From Ilyomonas sp965199845 (lineage in GTDB: Bacteria > Bacteroidota > Bacteroidia > Chitinophagales > Chitinophagaceae), in contig CBDATZ010000054.1 in assembly GCA_965199845.1 (NCBI GenBank), forward strand, positions 558,001 to 622,000: 64,000 nucleotides of DNA, read 5' to 3'. Numbering within the stretch: the stretch's first letter is position 1; each line of letters opens with the position of its first letter. Position numbers and translations under genes: made by a program. Positions 27,115 through 35,185 of the stretch are shown here, piece by piece. The notes beneath the pieces are model-generated. The model was given only the letters and a program-made list of their open reading frames with translations, did not search any database and was not told the origin of the DNA.

Positions 27115-28323
27115 ATGAATGAAACTTTTGTAACCCGTATAAAAAAAGAATTAGACGAAGTAGAAGCTGCCGGTCTATTTAAAAAAGAACGAATTATAAC
27201 CAGCGAACAAGGGCCTGAAATTGTAGTAAACGGAAAAACCGTATTGAATTTTTGCGCCAATAATTACCTGGGTTTGTCTTCTCACCCTAAGGTAATAGAA
27301 GCCGCACACAAAGCGATTGACACACACGGCTATGGTATGAGCAGCGTACGTTTTATCTGCGGCACGCAGGATATTCATAAAGAGCTGGAGCAAAAAATTT
27401 CTGAGTTCCTGGTAACAGAAGATACTATTTTGTACGCAGCTTGTTTTGATGCGAACGGCGGTGTGTTTGAGCCTTTGTTTAACGAGCAGGATGCGATTAT
27501 AAGCGATGCGTTAAATCATGCTTCTATTATTGATGGTGTTCGCCTTTGTAAAGCGCAGCGTTATCGTTATGAGCATAACAGCATGGAAGATTTGGAAGAT
27601 AAACTAAAGGAAACACAAACCTTGCGCAACCGCATTATTGTTACCGATGGTTCTTTTAGTATGGATGGAACCATTGCGCAATTGGATAAGATTGTTGAGC
27701 TGGCAGAAAAATACAATGCTGTTATTATGATTGATGAATGTCACAGCTCCGGTTTTTTGGGTAAAACAGGACGCGGCACACACGAATATCGCGGTGTCAT
27801 GGGAAAGATTGATATTATTACCGGAACGCTTGGCAAAGCACTTGGCGGCGCGAGCGGCGGCTTTACCTCAGGGCGTAAAGAAATAATTGAATTACTTCGC
27901 CAGCGCAGTCGTCCATATTTGTTCTCAAACACAGTCGCACCAAGCATTGTAGGCGCTTCTATCGCTGTATTGGAGATGCTTACAGAAACAACAGAATTGC
28001 GTGATAAATTGGAATATAACACCAAATATTTCCGAAATAAAATGACGGAAGCGGGTTTTGATATTAAGCCCGGCGATCACCCGATTGTTCCTATTATGTT
28101 GTATGATGCTGTCGTGGCACAAAGCTTTGCCGCTAAGTTGCTGGATGAAGGCATTTATGTAATTGGCTTTTTCTTCCCGGTTGTGGCAAAAGGATTGGCG
28201 CGCATTCGTGTACAATTAAGTGCCGCGCACGAGCCACATCATCTTGATAAAGCTATTGAAGCGTTTACCAAAGTAGGCAAAGAGTTAGGCGTTTTGAAAG
28301 AACCGGTTACCGAGAATAGCTAA
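27115..28323 (+). CDS. kbl: glycine C-acetyltransferase (2-amino-3-ketobutyrate CoA ligase)
   Basis: 402 residues, an alpha-oxoamine synthase of the PLP fold type I. Seen: LNFCANNYLGLSSHPKVIEAA, the PLP-contact DECHSSGFLGKTGRGTHE, and the Schiff-base lysine in TGTLGKALGGASGG. With threonine dehydrogenase it cleaves 2-amino-3-ketobutyrate to glycine and acetyl-CoA. No tdh is in the window, so the exact amino-ketone synthase type rests on similarity of the N-terminal and active-site blocks to Kbl rather than to BioF or SPT. Confidence 0.9.
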   Translation: MNETFVTRIKKELDEVEAAGLFKKERIITSEQGPEIVVNGKTVLNFCANNYLGLSSHPKVIEAAHKAIDTHGYGMSSVRFICGTQDIHKELEQKISEFLVTEDTILYAACFDANGGVFEPLFNEQDAIISDALNHASIIDGVRLCKAQRYRYEHNSMEDLEDKLKETQTLRNRIIVTDGSFSMDGTIAQLDKIVELAEKYNAVIMIDECHSSGFLGKTGRGTHEYRGVMGKIDIITGTLGKALGGASGGFTSGRKEIIELLRQRSRPYLFSNTVAPSIVGASIAVLEMLTETTELRDKLEYNTKYFRNKMTEAGFDIKPGDHPIVPIMLYDAVVAQSFAAKLLDEGIYVIGFFFPVVAKGLARIRVQLSAAHEPHHLDKAIEAFTKVGKELGVLKEPVTENS

Positions 28324-28369
28324 CTTATTATAGTTCCCAATTTGTATATTGTAAGTAAAACAATTTGGT

Positions 28370-28416
28370 AAATAAAATAACAGCAAGTGAACTTTTCACT
28401 TGCCGTTATTTTATTT
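28370..28416. terminator. bidirectional terminator after kbl
   Basis: Long hairpin: GCAAGTGA / TCACTTGC core extended by AAATAAAATAAC / GTTATTTTATTT with one mismatch. It lies between the convergent kbl and DUF4142 genes. Confidence 0.85.
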
Positions 28417-28429
28417 ACAGAACAATATA

Positions 28430-28996
28430 TTATTTCATACTTGCCTTAATGGCTTTTACCGAATCGAGGTGCATTTGCAACATCGGAATTGTTTTTTTGG
28501 CAAAGCCTTTTATATCAGCATCATCTATTTTTTCTGAGGCATCGGTGTATTCTTCAATGTCTCCTTTATGGTCGCTTTGCATCATGTCTATATAAGCTTT
28601 ATCGAAGTCTTTACCTTCCTGTTTTCCCAATTCATCAAGATGCTTTTGATGGTCATCAGATAATGTTTGCGGAACTGTAATTCCTTTTTGCGCAGCCAGC
28701 GCTTTCAGTTCATCGTTGCCTTTTGTGTGGTCGCGAATCATCATCAAACCAAAATCTTTTACCCGCGGGTCAATGCCATTTTGCTGCGCCATTTGTCCCA
28801 GTTGAACTTCGAGTATTCCGCCGCTGGCGGCTTTGGTAAGAAAGTCCGAAGCTTTTTTATCTACTGCCGGCATCGTATCGTTCTGCGATCTTGCGCTGTC
28901 AACGCTGTCTTCTTTGTTGTCAGATGTATTGCCGCCGCAGGCAATCAGGCTAACTGTACAGGTGAAAAATAAGGAGATGGCAAATATTTTTTTCAT
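28430..28996 (-). CDS. DUF4142 lipoprotein
   Basis: About 188 residues from the ATG at 28996. Lipoprotein signal MKKIFAISLFFTCTVSLIAC with lipobox LIAC, then a polar Ser/Asp-rich linker. The helical DUF4142 domain (ferritin-like four-helix type) follows: FLTKAASGGILEVQLGQMA, VKDFGLMMIRDHTKGNDEL, and DKAYIDMMQSDHKGDI, with conserved His in RDH and SDH. Family members are often linked to stress or envelope functions; the biochemical role is unknown. It is preceded upstream by one copy of the CATCGTTGC intergenic repeat. Confidence 0.88.
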   Translation of the reverse strand: MKKIFAISLFFTCTVSLIACGGNTSDNKEDSVDSARSQNDTMPAVDKKASDFLTKAASGGILEVQLGQMAQQNGIDPRVKDFGLMMIRDHTKGNDELKALAAQKGITVPQTLSDDHQKHLDELGKQEGKDFDKAYIDMMQSDHKGDIEEYTDASEKIDDADIKGFAKKTIPMLQMHLDSVKAIKASMK

Positions 28997-29058
28997 AGTT
29001 TTTTTCTTTGTTGAAACAAATGATAAGCCACTTAGTGAATGGTGCAAACTGTTTACTT

Positions 29059-29101
29059 AATAACCGAACGTACAAGAGTGCGACGCAACGATGTTCAATT
29101 G
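29059..29101 (-). repeat. inverted copy of the CATCGTTGC intergenic repeat
   Basis: On the minus strand it reads AATTGAACATCGTTGCGTCG then CACTCTTGTACGTTCGGTT. The first block matches the repeats at 32379 and 49936; the second shares 15 of 15 bases (GAACGTACAAGAGTG on the plus strand) with 52920-52934. Confidence 0.65.
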
Positions 29102-29184
29102 TATTACAGGCGCTCGTTACCAAAGAAAAATAATAAAATGCCGAAGGCGTTTGTATTGCTTCAAATAACGACATATTAAAAAGT

Positions 29185-29215
29185 AAATGCCTGTTGAATT
29201 TATCAACAGGCATTT
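29185..29215 (-). terminator. strong terminator reading on the minus strand
   Basis: Perfect 13-bp stem AAATGCCTGTTGA / TCAACAGGCATTT with a 5-base loop, followed on the minus strand by TACTTTTT. Only a minus transcript from upstream of 29215 needs it, which supports the small ORF at 29318-29476 or another transcript there. Confidence 0.75.
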
Positions 29216-29317
29216 ATAAATTTTCCTGAGTTGGTCTTACGAATCTAAATTTTTCTGAGTGTCAGAATCCTCTGACTATTTCCACGGCCTGTTGATTTTT
29301 GTTTTTTATGATTGTAG

Positions 29318-29476
29318 TTATTGCATAAGAAAGTCACGAACAAATTTCGGCATACATAAGTGCAGCATCAGCTTTACAAACGGACGTAATACTATGTTTA
29401 ATACGCGTGTTGATGCCCATTGAAATAAAAATAAAATGGCAGCGATAAGTGATGTAGAAAAAATCTCAAATTTCAT
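29318..29476 (-). CDS. possible 52-residue membrane peptide
   Basis: ATG at 29476 to TAA at 29318. The peptide begins MKFEIFSTSLIAAILFLFQW and goes on to RVLNIVLRPFVKLMLHLCMPK: one hydrophobic helix with basic flanks. It lies in an 850-bp gap that otherwise has no gene, and the strong minus-strand terminator 100 bases downstream fits a transcript over it. There is no recognised family and no clear promoter or ribosome-binding signal, so it may be chance. The rest of the gap (29480-29890) is AT-rich; apart from this ORF, one repeat copy and the terminator I see nothing in it. Confidence 0.3.
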   Translation of the reverse strand: MKFEIFSTSLIAAILFLFQWASTRVLNIVLRPFVKLMLHLCMPKFVRDFLMQ

Positions 29477-29897
29477 ATGATATTAGATTGAGTGTTTAAA
29501 AAATATGATATTGTTGATAACAAGTTACGTTACAATTTAAAAAGGCATGAATCGGATTCCTTTTTTTGATATTGTAAAGCTAAATTACACATCCTCTTTT
29601 TAATAAAAAAAATATCCTGTCGTTTTAATCGTCTTATAATTGGTTTTTAATGCGTTTTTAATCGTGTGATTTTTATCGCGGTTTTTTTAATGTTTTATAA
29701 AGATGTGCCGGCTGTACAATACAGTCTGGCAGCAAGCCGTATTGCAGGTGCATTTAACAATAAGTTGTTTCATAAAAACTAATTTTGTTGTTTTACAAAA
29801 TTGTCCGAAACGTCTCCGGCTTTTCCGGTTCAATTAAACGTTTATGCTAAAGCGTAAAGCTGTTAACAGGTAATTCTTTCAACAACACAAATAGATT

Positions 29898-30689
29898 ATG
29901 CGCAACCACGAAATAGACTATCGCATTTTTGGTGAAGAAATGCAATACGTAGAAATAGAACTCGACCCGCAGGAAACTGCAATTGCTGAAAGCGGCGCTT
30001 TTTTAATGATGGATGATGGCATACAAATGCAAACCATTTTTGGCGATGGCAGCCAGCAGCAGGGCGGCGGTATTTTTAATAAGTTAATGAGCGCCGGTAA
30101 GCGTATGCTGATAGGCGAAAGCTTGTTTATGACGGCTTTTACAAATGTTGAATACGGCAAAAAACATGTAAGCTTTGCCTCGCCTTACCCCGGCAAGATT
30201 ATCCCATTAAACCTGTCTGATCTTGGCGGCACTATTGTTTGCCAGAAAGATGCTTTTTTATGCGCGGCAAAAGGTGTAAGTATCAGCATTGAGTTTCAGA
30301 GAAAATTAGGCACCGGCTTATTTGGCGGCGAAGGTTTTATTATGGAAAAACTCGAAGGCGATGGCATGGCGTTTATGCACGCCGGTGGTCATGTATTTTC
30401 TAAACAACTAAGGCCCGGCGAAGGTTTAAAAATTGATACCGGCTGCCTTGTTGGATTTACGGCCGGCGTTACATACGACATCCAGTTTATTGGTGGTATT
30501 AAGAATTCTATTTTCGGTGGTGAAGGATTATTTTTTGCTACTCTTCGCGGTCCCGGAACAGTATGGATACAAACGTTGCCGGTAAGTCGCTTGGCGTCAA
30601 GGATATTGAGCTATGGCACCGTACAACGCAAAGAAGAAGGCAGCATCTTAGGGAAGTTGGGAAATATAATTGATGGCGACGGGTATTAA
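29898..30689 (+). CDS. AIM24 / TIGR00266 family protein
   Basis: 263 residues with the TIGR00266 pattern: MQYVEIELDPQETAIAESGAFLMMDDGI near the start, then a Gly-rich loop, GESLFMTAFTN, PYPGKIIPLNL, and GGEGFIMEKLEGDGMAFMHAGG, ending GPGTVWIQTLPVSRLA. The beta-prism-like fold is shared with yeast mitochondrial Aim24; in bacteria the function is unknown. No signal peptide. It is followed by an 18-bp inverted repeat and then the flippase gene. Confidence 0.92.
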   Translation: MRNHEIDYRIFGEEMQYVEIELDPQETAIAESGAFLMMDDGIQMQTIFGDGSQQQGGGIFNKLMSAGKRMLIGESLFMTAFTNVEYGKKHVSFASPYPGKIIPLNLSDLGGTIVCQKDAFLCAAKGVSISIEFQRKLGTGLFGGEGFIMEKLEGDGMAFMHAGGHVFSKQLRPGEGLKIDTGCLVGFTAGVTYDIQFIGGIKNSIFGGEGLFFATLRGPGTVWIQTLPVSRLASRILSYGTVQRKEEGSILGKLGNIIDGDGY

Positions 30690-30699
30690 ATTAATGATG

Positions 30700-30779
30700 A
30701 ATTATGAATGATGAGTTATGAATAAATACAAACCATCCTGCTCACTTCATTCATAATTCACAACTCATCATTCATAATT
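30700..30779. repeat. inverted repeat between AIM24 and flippase genes
   Basis: Perfect 18-bp arms, AATTATGAATGATGAGTT at 30700-30717 and its reverse complement at 30762-30779, with further partial pairing inside. The loop contains ATACAA and TGCTCACTT, faintly like the centre of the hairpin elements at 33439 and 33932. The right arm ends only 7 bases before the flippase start codon, so it could hide or terminate that message. Confidence 0.75.
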
Positions 30780-30786
30780 TTTTTTC

Positions 30787-32292
30787 TTGAGTATAAAAAG
30801 CTTGGCCGGGCAAACCGTCTGGTATGGCGTCAGCAGTATTGCGGCGCGTTTTATTAATTATTTAGTTACACCCATACTTGTTTATTCTGTACTTGTTACG
30901 AAGGCCGATTTTGGCCGGATGGGCGCTGTGTACGCCATCATGCCCCTGATGAATGTATTGTTTACTTATGGGATGGAAACGACATATTTCCGGTTTTTAC
31001 AAAACAAAGAAGTAAAAGATAGTGTCAATTCAACCGCTTCTATTAGTTTGTTAGCCAGCACTATTTTATTTTCTGTTTTGTTATGGTTTAATCAATCGTT
31101 TTTAGTTGAAGTAACTACGTTACAGGATTTTCCGGTACTTATCCAGTTAAGCATCATCATTATTATGCTTGATGCATTCTGCACCATTCCGTTTGCCAAA
31201 ATTCGCATTGAAGGCCGACCCAAATTGTTTGCCTTAATTAAAGTAGCAGGTATTTTTATTTATGTTGGACTGATTGCCTTCTTCATAATATATTGTCCGT
31301 ATCTGTATAAGCAGTCGGGTGGCAATTCATGGATTGTTATGATTTATCGTCCCGATGTAAATCCTATTACATACGTACTCATTGCCAATATAGCGCAATC
31401 TGCATTTACCTTATTATTACTGCTCAAATGGCTGATACCTAAACCATTTGTTTTCAATTTTTCACTCTGGAAACAAATGATGATATATACATTGCCCATG
31501 TTGGTAGCTGGTCTGGGTGGAATGATAAATGAAACTTTTGACAGGTTAATGCTTGGCTGGTGGCTTCCACACGCTAATAATTTTGCCGATGACCAGCGCG
31601 GTATTTACAATGCCTGTTATAAACTTTCGATTTTGATAAGTTTGTTTATTCAAGCCTTTCGTATGGGTGCCGAGCCTTTCTTTTTTAAACAGGCAGAAGG
31701 CAAAGATGCACAAGCCGTTTATGCGCGGGTAATGAAATTTTTTGTACTTACCATAACGGTCATGTTCTTAGTTGTAAGCTTATATATACCAATATGGAAA
31801 TATTTTATTTCGCCGCCTTATTGGGAAGGATTAAAAGTCGTTCCCATCTTATTGCTGGCTAATATGAGCCTCGGTATTTATTACAACTTAAGCATCTGGT
31901 ATAAAATAACAAATAAGACTTTCGCAGGCGGCATTATAACGCTGATAGGCGTAGTAATTACCTGTGTTATCAACTGGCTGTTTATTCCAAAATACAGTTA
32001 CGTTGCCTGCGCCTGGGCTACTTTATTGTGTTATGGAACCATGATGATAGTAAGTTACATCTGGGGACAGAAGCATTATCCTGTTCCTTACGCTGCTAAG
32101 AAGCTGCTATCCTATCTTATAATTGTTGTGTTGCTTTTCTTTATTCACCAGGGATTGTCTTCTTTATGGAACAATACATCGTTCAGCTTATCTGTAGCAA
32201 CGGTTTTATTGCTGTTTTATATGTGGTTAATAAGCCGGATTGAGCGAAAAGAATTTCAGCAATTGCCAATTGTAGGAAGATATATCAGGTAG
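30787..32292 (+). CDS. polysaccharide flippase / oligosaccharide exporter family protein
   Basis: 501 residues starting at a TTG (no ATG or GTG precedes the SIKSLAGQTVWYGVSS helix). About 12-14 membrane helices in MVF/Wzx style: LITPILVY-like first helices (INYLVTPILVYSVLV), FGRMGAVYAIMPLMNVLFTYGMETTYFRF, and GMINETFDRLMLGWWLP in the middle. These are features of lipid-linked sugar flippases. No glycosyltransferase genes lie near it, so its substrate (O-antigen, capsule or other lipid-linked glycan) cannot be told. Confidence 0.9.
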   Translation: MSIKSLAGQTVWYGVSSIAARFINYLVTPILVYSVLVTKADFGRMGAVYAIMPLMNVLFTYGMETTYFRFLQNKEVKDSVNSTASISLLASTILFSVLLWFNQSFLVEVTTLQDFPVLIQLSIIIIMLDAFCTIPFAKIRIEGRPKLFALIKVAGIFIYVGLIAFFIIYCPYLYKQSGGNSWIVMIYRPDVNPITYVLIANIAQSAFTLLLLLKWLIPKPFVFNFSLWKQMMIYTLPMLVAGLGGMINETFDRLMLGWWLPHANNFADDQRGIYNACYKLSILISLFIQAFRMGAEPFFFKQAEGKDAQAVYARVMKFFVLTITVMFLVVSLYIPIWKYFISPPYWEGLKVVPILLLANMSLGIYYNLSIWYKITNKTFAGGIITLIGVVITCVINWLFIPKYSYVACAWATLLCYGTMMIVSYIWGQKHYPVPYAAKKLLSYLIIVVLLFFIHQGLSSLWNNTSFSLSVATVLLLFYMWLISRIERKEFQQLPIVGRYIR

Positions 32293-32310
32293 ATAATTTT
32301 AAAAGAAAAA

Positions 32311-32336
32311 AGCTTGCAAAGTGGTTCATGCAAGCT
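32311..32336 (-). terminator. terminator-like hairpin, U-run on minus strand
   Basis: Stem AGCTTGCA / TGCAAGCT with a 10-base loop. The T-run (TTTTTTCTTTT) follows it on the minus strand, so it fits the PfkB gene transcript better than the flippase transcript. Confidence 0.55.
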
Positions 32337-32378
32337 CATTGAAAATAAAATTCTAACAGTAGTTAATTCATAATTTTA

Positions 32379-32463
32379 AATACAGTTTTATGTTACAAGC
32401 GTCTTATACTCCGATTAAACATCGTTGCGACGCTCCGTTCAAGGTTCCGTTATAAATTGAGCA
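32379..32463 (+). repeat. 85-bp dispersed intergenic repeat, copy A
   Basis: Starts AATACAGTTTTATGTTAC, contains CTCCGATTAAACATCGTTGC and GACGCTCCGTTCAAGG, and ends AATTGAGCA. The last 55 bases match copy B (49966-50020) at 52 of 55 positions, and the first 18 match copy C (40448) nearly exactly. It lies in the convergent gap between the flippase and PfkB genes. Confidence 0.85.
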
Positions 32464-32487
32464 TAAAGCTTATAAAAGCAAAAAACA

Positions 32488-33411
32488 TTATACCAGCGAA
32501 ATATCAAAATTTACCAACTGCACAAACGCTTCCATTCGGTCGGCAATGTCTTGTTTGGTAATTTCTTTCATGCGTTCGGTACCGAATTTTTCAACACAAA
32601 AACTTGCCATGGCAGAGCCAACAATAATGGCGGTTTTCATGTTCTCAAACGAAATATCTTTTGTCTTAGCCAAATGACCAATAAAGCCGCCGGCAAATGT
32701 GTCGCCGGCACCGGTCGGGTCAAATACATCTTCCAAAGGCAGCGCCGGTGCGAAGAAAACTTTATCACCGTGAAATAATAAAGCGCCATGTTCGCCTTTC
32801 TTAATGATGAGATATTTTGGTCCCATCTGCAAAATTTTACGTGCTGCTTTTACCATCGAAAAATCGCCGGTTAATTGCCTGGCTTCACTATCATTTACGA
32901 GCAATACATCAACCATTGTCAGCACTTCTTTCAAATCATCCAAAGCCGAATCCATCCAAAAGTTCATCGTGTCCATCACAATCAGTTTCGGCCTTGTTTT
33001 CAGTTGGTCAATTACACTCTTTTGCAATTTCGGCATCAGGTTTCCCAGCATCACAAATTCAGCGCCTTGATAACTTTCCGGCACTTGCGGATCAAAGTCG
33101 GCCAACACATTCAAATCTGTTATCAATGTGTCGCGAGTATTCATGTCTAAATGATAGCGGCCACTCCAGAAAAAAGAAGGTTTGTCTTTTACAATTTCAA
33201 CGCCGTCTAACTGAACTCCGCGGGCTTTCAAATCATCAAATTCCTCTTGCGGAAAATCGTTACCGACAATAGAAATTTGCTGAACCGGCGTTACAAAATG
33301 CGAAGCTGCATAAGCTGCGTAGGAGGCAGAACCGCCAATGATTTTATCTGTTTTTCCAAACGGCGTTTCTATGGCATCGAACGCCATGGTGCCGACTACT
33401 ATTACTGACAT
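32488..33411 (-). CDS. PfkB-family carbohydrate/nucleoside kinase
   Basis: 307 residues. N-terminal GGSASYAAYAASHF (the first PfkB signature region), NDSEARQLTG in the middle, and the C-terminal signature DPTGAGDTFAGGFIGHLA with catalytic Asp in GAGD. The substrate is not decided by these motifs; the closest-looking relatives in this phylum are annotated as sugar or inosine/adenosine kinases. It is followed on the minus strand by a hairpin terminator and repeat copy A. Confidence 0.9.
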   Translation of the reverse strand: MSVIVVGTMAFDAIETPFGKTDKIIGGSASYAAYAASHFVTPVQQISIVGNDFPQEEFDDLKARGVQLDGVEIVKDKPSFFWSGRYHLDMNTRDTLITDLNVLADFDPQVPESYQGAEFVMLGNLMPKLQKSVIDQLKTRPKLIVMDTMNFWMDSALDDLKEVLTMVDVLLVNDSEARQLTGDFSMVKAARKILQMGPKYLIIKKGEHGALLFHGDKVFFAPALPLEDVFDPTGAGDTFAGGFIGHLAKTKDISFENMKTAIIVGSAMASFCVEKFGTERMKEITKQDIADRMEAFVQLVNFDISLV

Positions 33412-33438
33412 AGTTTGTTTTGATGAGACGCAAATATA

Positions 33439-33567
33439 GGTGGTAAGTAGTAGGTAATAAGTATTGAGTAGTAAGTATTATGTATTGTGTATTATGTATT
33501 ATGACTTAGATACAATAGTTGCTTTCTCTCTTACTACTTATTACCTAATACTTATTACCTGATACTT
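33439..33567. repeat. long hairpin repeat element, copy 1
   Basis: Two arms built from imperfect AGTAAGTATT / GTAGTAAG units (33439-33503 and 33531-33567), which pair over roughly 35 bp including AGGTAATAAGTATT perfectly. They flank a non-repetitive centre, ACTTAGATACAATAGTTGCT and on to 33530. The centre is found, inverted, in copy 2 at 33989-34016, on the other side of the SUI1-like gene. Confidence 0.85.
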
Positions 33568-33572
33568 CTCTC

Positions 33573-33917
33573 TCACACTTTCTTCGTTTGCGAATAATTA
33601 TTCTTAATCAGCCATTGCAAAACTTTATCGCGCTGATCTCCCTGCACAATAATTTCTGCGTCTTTTGCGCTGCCGCCGGTACCGCAAAAGTTTCTTAACT
33701 GTTTACCCAATTCCTGCAAATCTTCATCTGTACCAATAAAGCCGGATATTAAAGTAACGGCTTTACCGGCGCGTTTTTTTGTATCTAATTTGATATGTAG
33801 CTTTTGCTGCGCTGGCTGCAAAGTTTTTACGGTTTCTTCATTATTATTCTGATATTGAAAATCGGGATTTGTGCTATAAACGAATCCATTTGTATCAGCT
33901 TTATTTTTCTTACTCAT
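33573..33917 (-). CDS. eIF1/SUI1-like translation initiation factor
   Basis: 114 residues from the ATG at 33917. The longer frame to 34013 only translates the hairpin repeat, giving the artefactual LLPNTYYQLLNTYYLL, and is discarded. The SUI1 domain: LHIKLDTKKRAGKAVTLISGF, then LGKQLRNFCGTGGSAKDAEIIVQGDQRDKV, the basic loop and GTGGS motif of eIF1/YciH. The role of bacterial SUI1 proteins in start-site fidelity is not settled. The gene is boxed by two inverted hairpin repeat elements. Confidence 0.93.
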   Translation of the reverse strand: MSKKNKADTNGFVYSTNPDFQYQNNNEETVKTLQPAQQKLHIKLDTKKRAGKAVTLISGFIGTDEDLQELGKQLRNFCGTGGSAKDAEIIVQGDQRDKVLQWLIKNNYSQTKKV

Positions 33918-33931
33918 GAAAGTTGTATTAT

Positions 33932-34051
33932 GTAGTAAGTAGTAGGTATTAAGTAGTTGGTAGTAAGTATTAGGTAGTAAGTAATAAGACAAGAGAGCAA
34001 TTATAGTATCCAAGTCTTAATACTTACTACCTAATACTTAATACTTATTAC
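33932..34051. repeat. long hairpin repeat element, copy 2 (inverted)
   Basis: Arms 33932-33988 and 34017-34051 built from GTAGTAAGTATTAGGTAG-type units. The centre (33989-34016) on the minus strand reads GACTTGGATACTATAATTGC then TCTCTTGT, matching the centre of copy 1 at about 22 of 26 positions. Together the two copies form an inverted pair around the SUI1-like gene. Confidence 0.85.
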
Positions 34052-34054
34052 TCA

Positions 34055-34915
34055 TCATTCCATCTCTGCTTTTAAGCTCAAATCTAAACTTTGCGCCTGG
34101 TGAATTAAGCCGCCGACACTCACATAATCAACACCGGTTTTGGCAAAGGCTTCTACGGTATTCAGGTTAATGCCGCCGCTGGCTTCAGTTTCAAAATCTG
34201 TATTGATGATTTGCAAAGCTTGTGTTACTTGTTCGGGTGTAAAATTATCAAGCATAATACGAAACACTTTGTCTTTGGCGAATCTGCAAACTGTTTTTAC
34301 ATCTTCTAATGTTCGTGTTTCAACTTCAATTTTCAAGTCTAAATGATTATCCTGTACATATTGATAGGCCTTATAAATAGCAGGTTGTAAGCCACCGCAA
34401 TAATCAATATGATTGTCTTTCAGCATTATCATATCATACAATCCAAAACGATGATTCACGCCGCCGCCAATATGCACAGCTTCTTTTTCAAGCAGGCGAA
34501 AGTTAGGCGTTGTTTTACGTGTGTCTAACACTTTGGTATGATAACCCTGCAGTTTGTTTACATATTGCCTGGTTAGCGTGGCAATGCCGCTCATACGCTG
34601 CATACAGTTGAGAACCAAACGCTCGCATTGCAAAATAGTTTGTATGGAAGTAGAAACTTCAAATGCGTTTTCACCAGCTTTCATTTCTTCGCCATCCTTT
34701 TTATACAATACAAAAACAGAAGAAGGTTCAACTAAAGAAAATATTTTTTCTGCAACGGCTACACCAGCTAAAATGCCATCTTGCTTTATTTTTAAAACCG
34801 CCTTTCCTTTTTTGCCTTTTGGAATACAGCTTAAGGTAGAATAATCGCCATCGCCAATATCTTCCTGCAAAGCTTCTTTTATTAAACGTGTAAGTTGTTC
34901 GTCGTAAGATTTCAT
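34055..34915 (-). CDS. nadC: nicotinate-nucleotide pyrophosphorylase
   Basis: 286 residues. EDIGDGDYSTLSCIPKGK at the N-terminus, LNCMQRMSGIATLTRQYV, the substrate-binding TRKTTPNFRLLEKEAVHIGGG, HRFGLYDMIMLKDNHI, EVETRTLEDV, and the terminal ASGGINLNTVEAFAKTGVDYVSVG. These are all NadC signatures. It makes nicotinate mononucleotide from quinolinate and PRPP. No nadA or nadB in the window. Its start lies 22 bp from a large CACGGATG inverted repeat. Confidence 0.96.
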   Translation of the reverse strand: MKSYDEQLTRLIKEALQEDIGDGDYSTLSCIPKGKKGKAVLKIKQDGILAGVAVAEKIFSLVEPSSVFVLYKKDGEEMKAGENAFEVSTSIQTILQCERLVLNCMQRMSGIATLTRQYVNKLQGYHTKVLDTRKTTPNFRLLEKEAVHIGGGVNHRFGLYDMIMLKDNHIDYCGGLQPAIYKAYQYVQDNHLDLKIEVETRTLEDVKTVCRFAKDKVFRIMLDNFTPEQVTQALQIINTDFETEASGGINLNTVEAFAKTGVDYVSVGGLIHQAQSLDLSLKAEME

Positions 34916-34937
34916 GATGGCAAAAATAGTTTTTATC

Positions 34938-35124
34938 GAACACGGATGACATGGATTTAAGGCACGGATAGAAAGGATTGAATAGGTAATATGTAATGGT
35001 TGATATTACACACACTATATTATTTATATCAAACCCACTTTTTTTTCAAGTTAATCTTCAACCTTATTTATTCAATATTACATCCCGCACAATCCGTGCA
35101 TAAAAATCCGTGTCATCCGTGTTC
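34938..35124. repeat. CACGGATG-type inverted repeat between nadC and gldJ
   Basis: Arms of about 32 bp, GAACACGGATGACATGGATT and onward at 34938-34969, and the inverted partner ending CCGTGTCATCCGTGTTC at 35092-35124, with a few mismatches. The 122-bp middle has no ORF. A diverged copy of one arm lies at 40594-40625. Repeats of this type (CACGGATT, CACGGATG tracts) are known in many environmental bacteria. Confidence 0.85.
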
Positions 35125-35136
35125 CATAAAACAAAA

Positions 35137-35161
35137 AGCCACCCGTTTATGACGGATGGCT
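35137..35161 (-). terminator. terminator of the gldJ-like gene
   Basis: Stem AGCCATCCGT / ACGGGTGGCT on the minus strand (one mismatch) followed by TTTTTGTTTT; it lies 25 bases past the gldJ stop. Confidence 0.75.
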
Positions 35162-35185
35162 CTGTTTTTTGTATGTACCTTTTCC

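Noticed and set aside
28950..29213. 87-residue minus-strand ORF overlapping the DUF4142 start
   Set aside because: It begins inside the terminator hairpin and runs over the repeat; reading frame differs from the lipoprotein.
33918..34013. N-terminal extension of the SUI1-like protein
   Set aside because: Translation of the hairpin repeat arm gives a periodic Leu/Tyr/Asn string.
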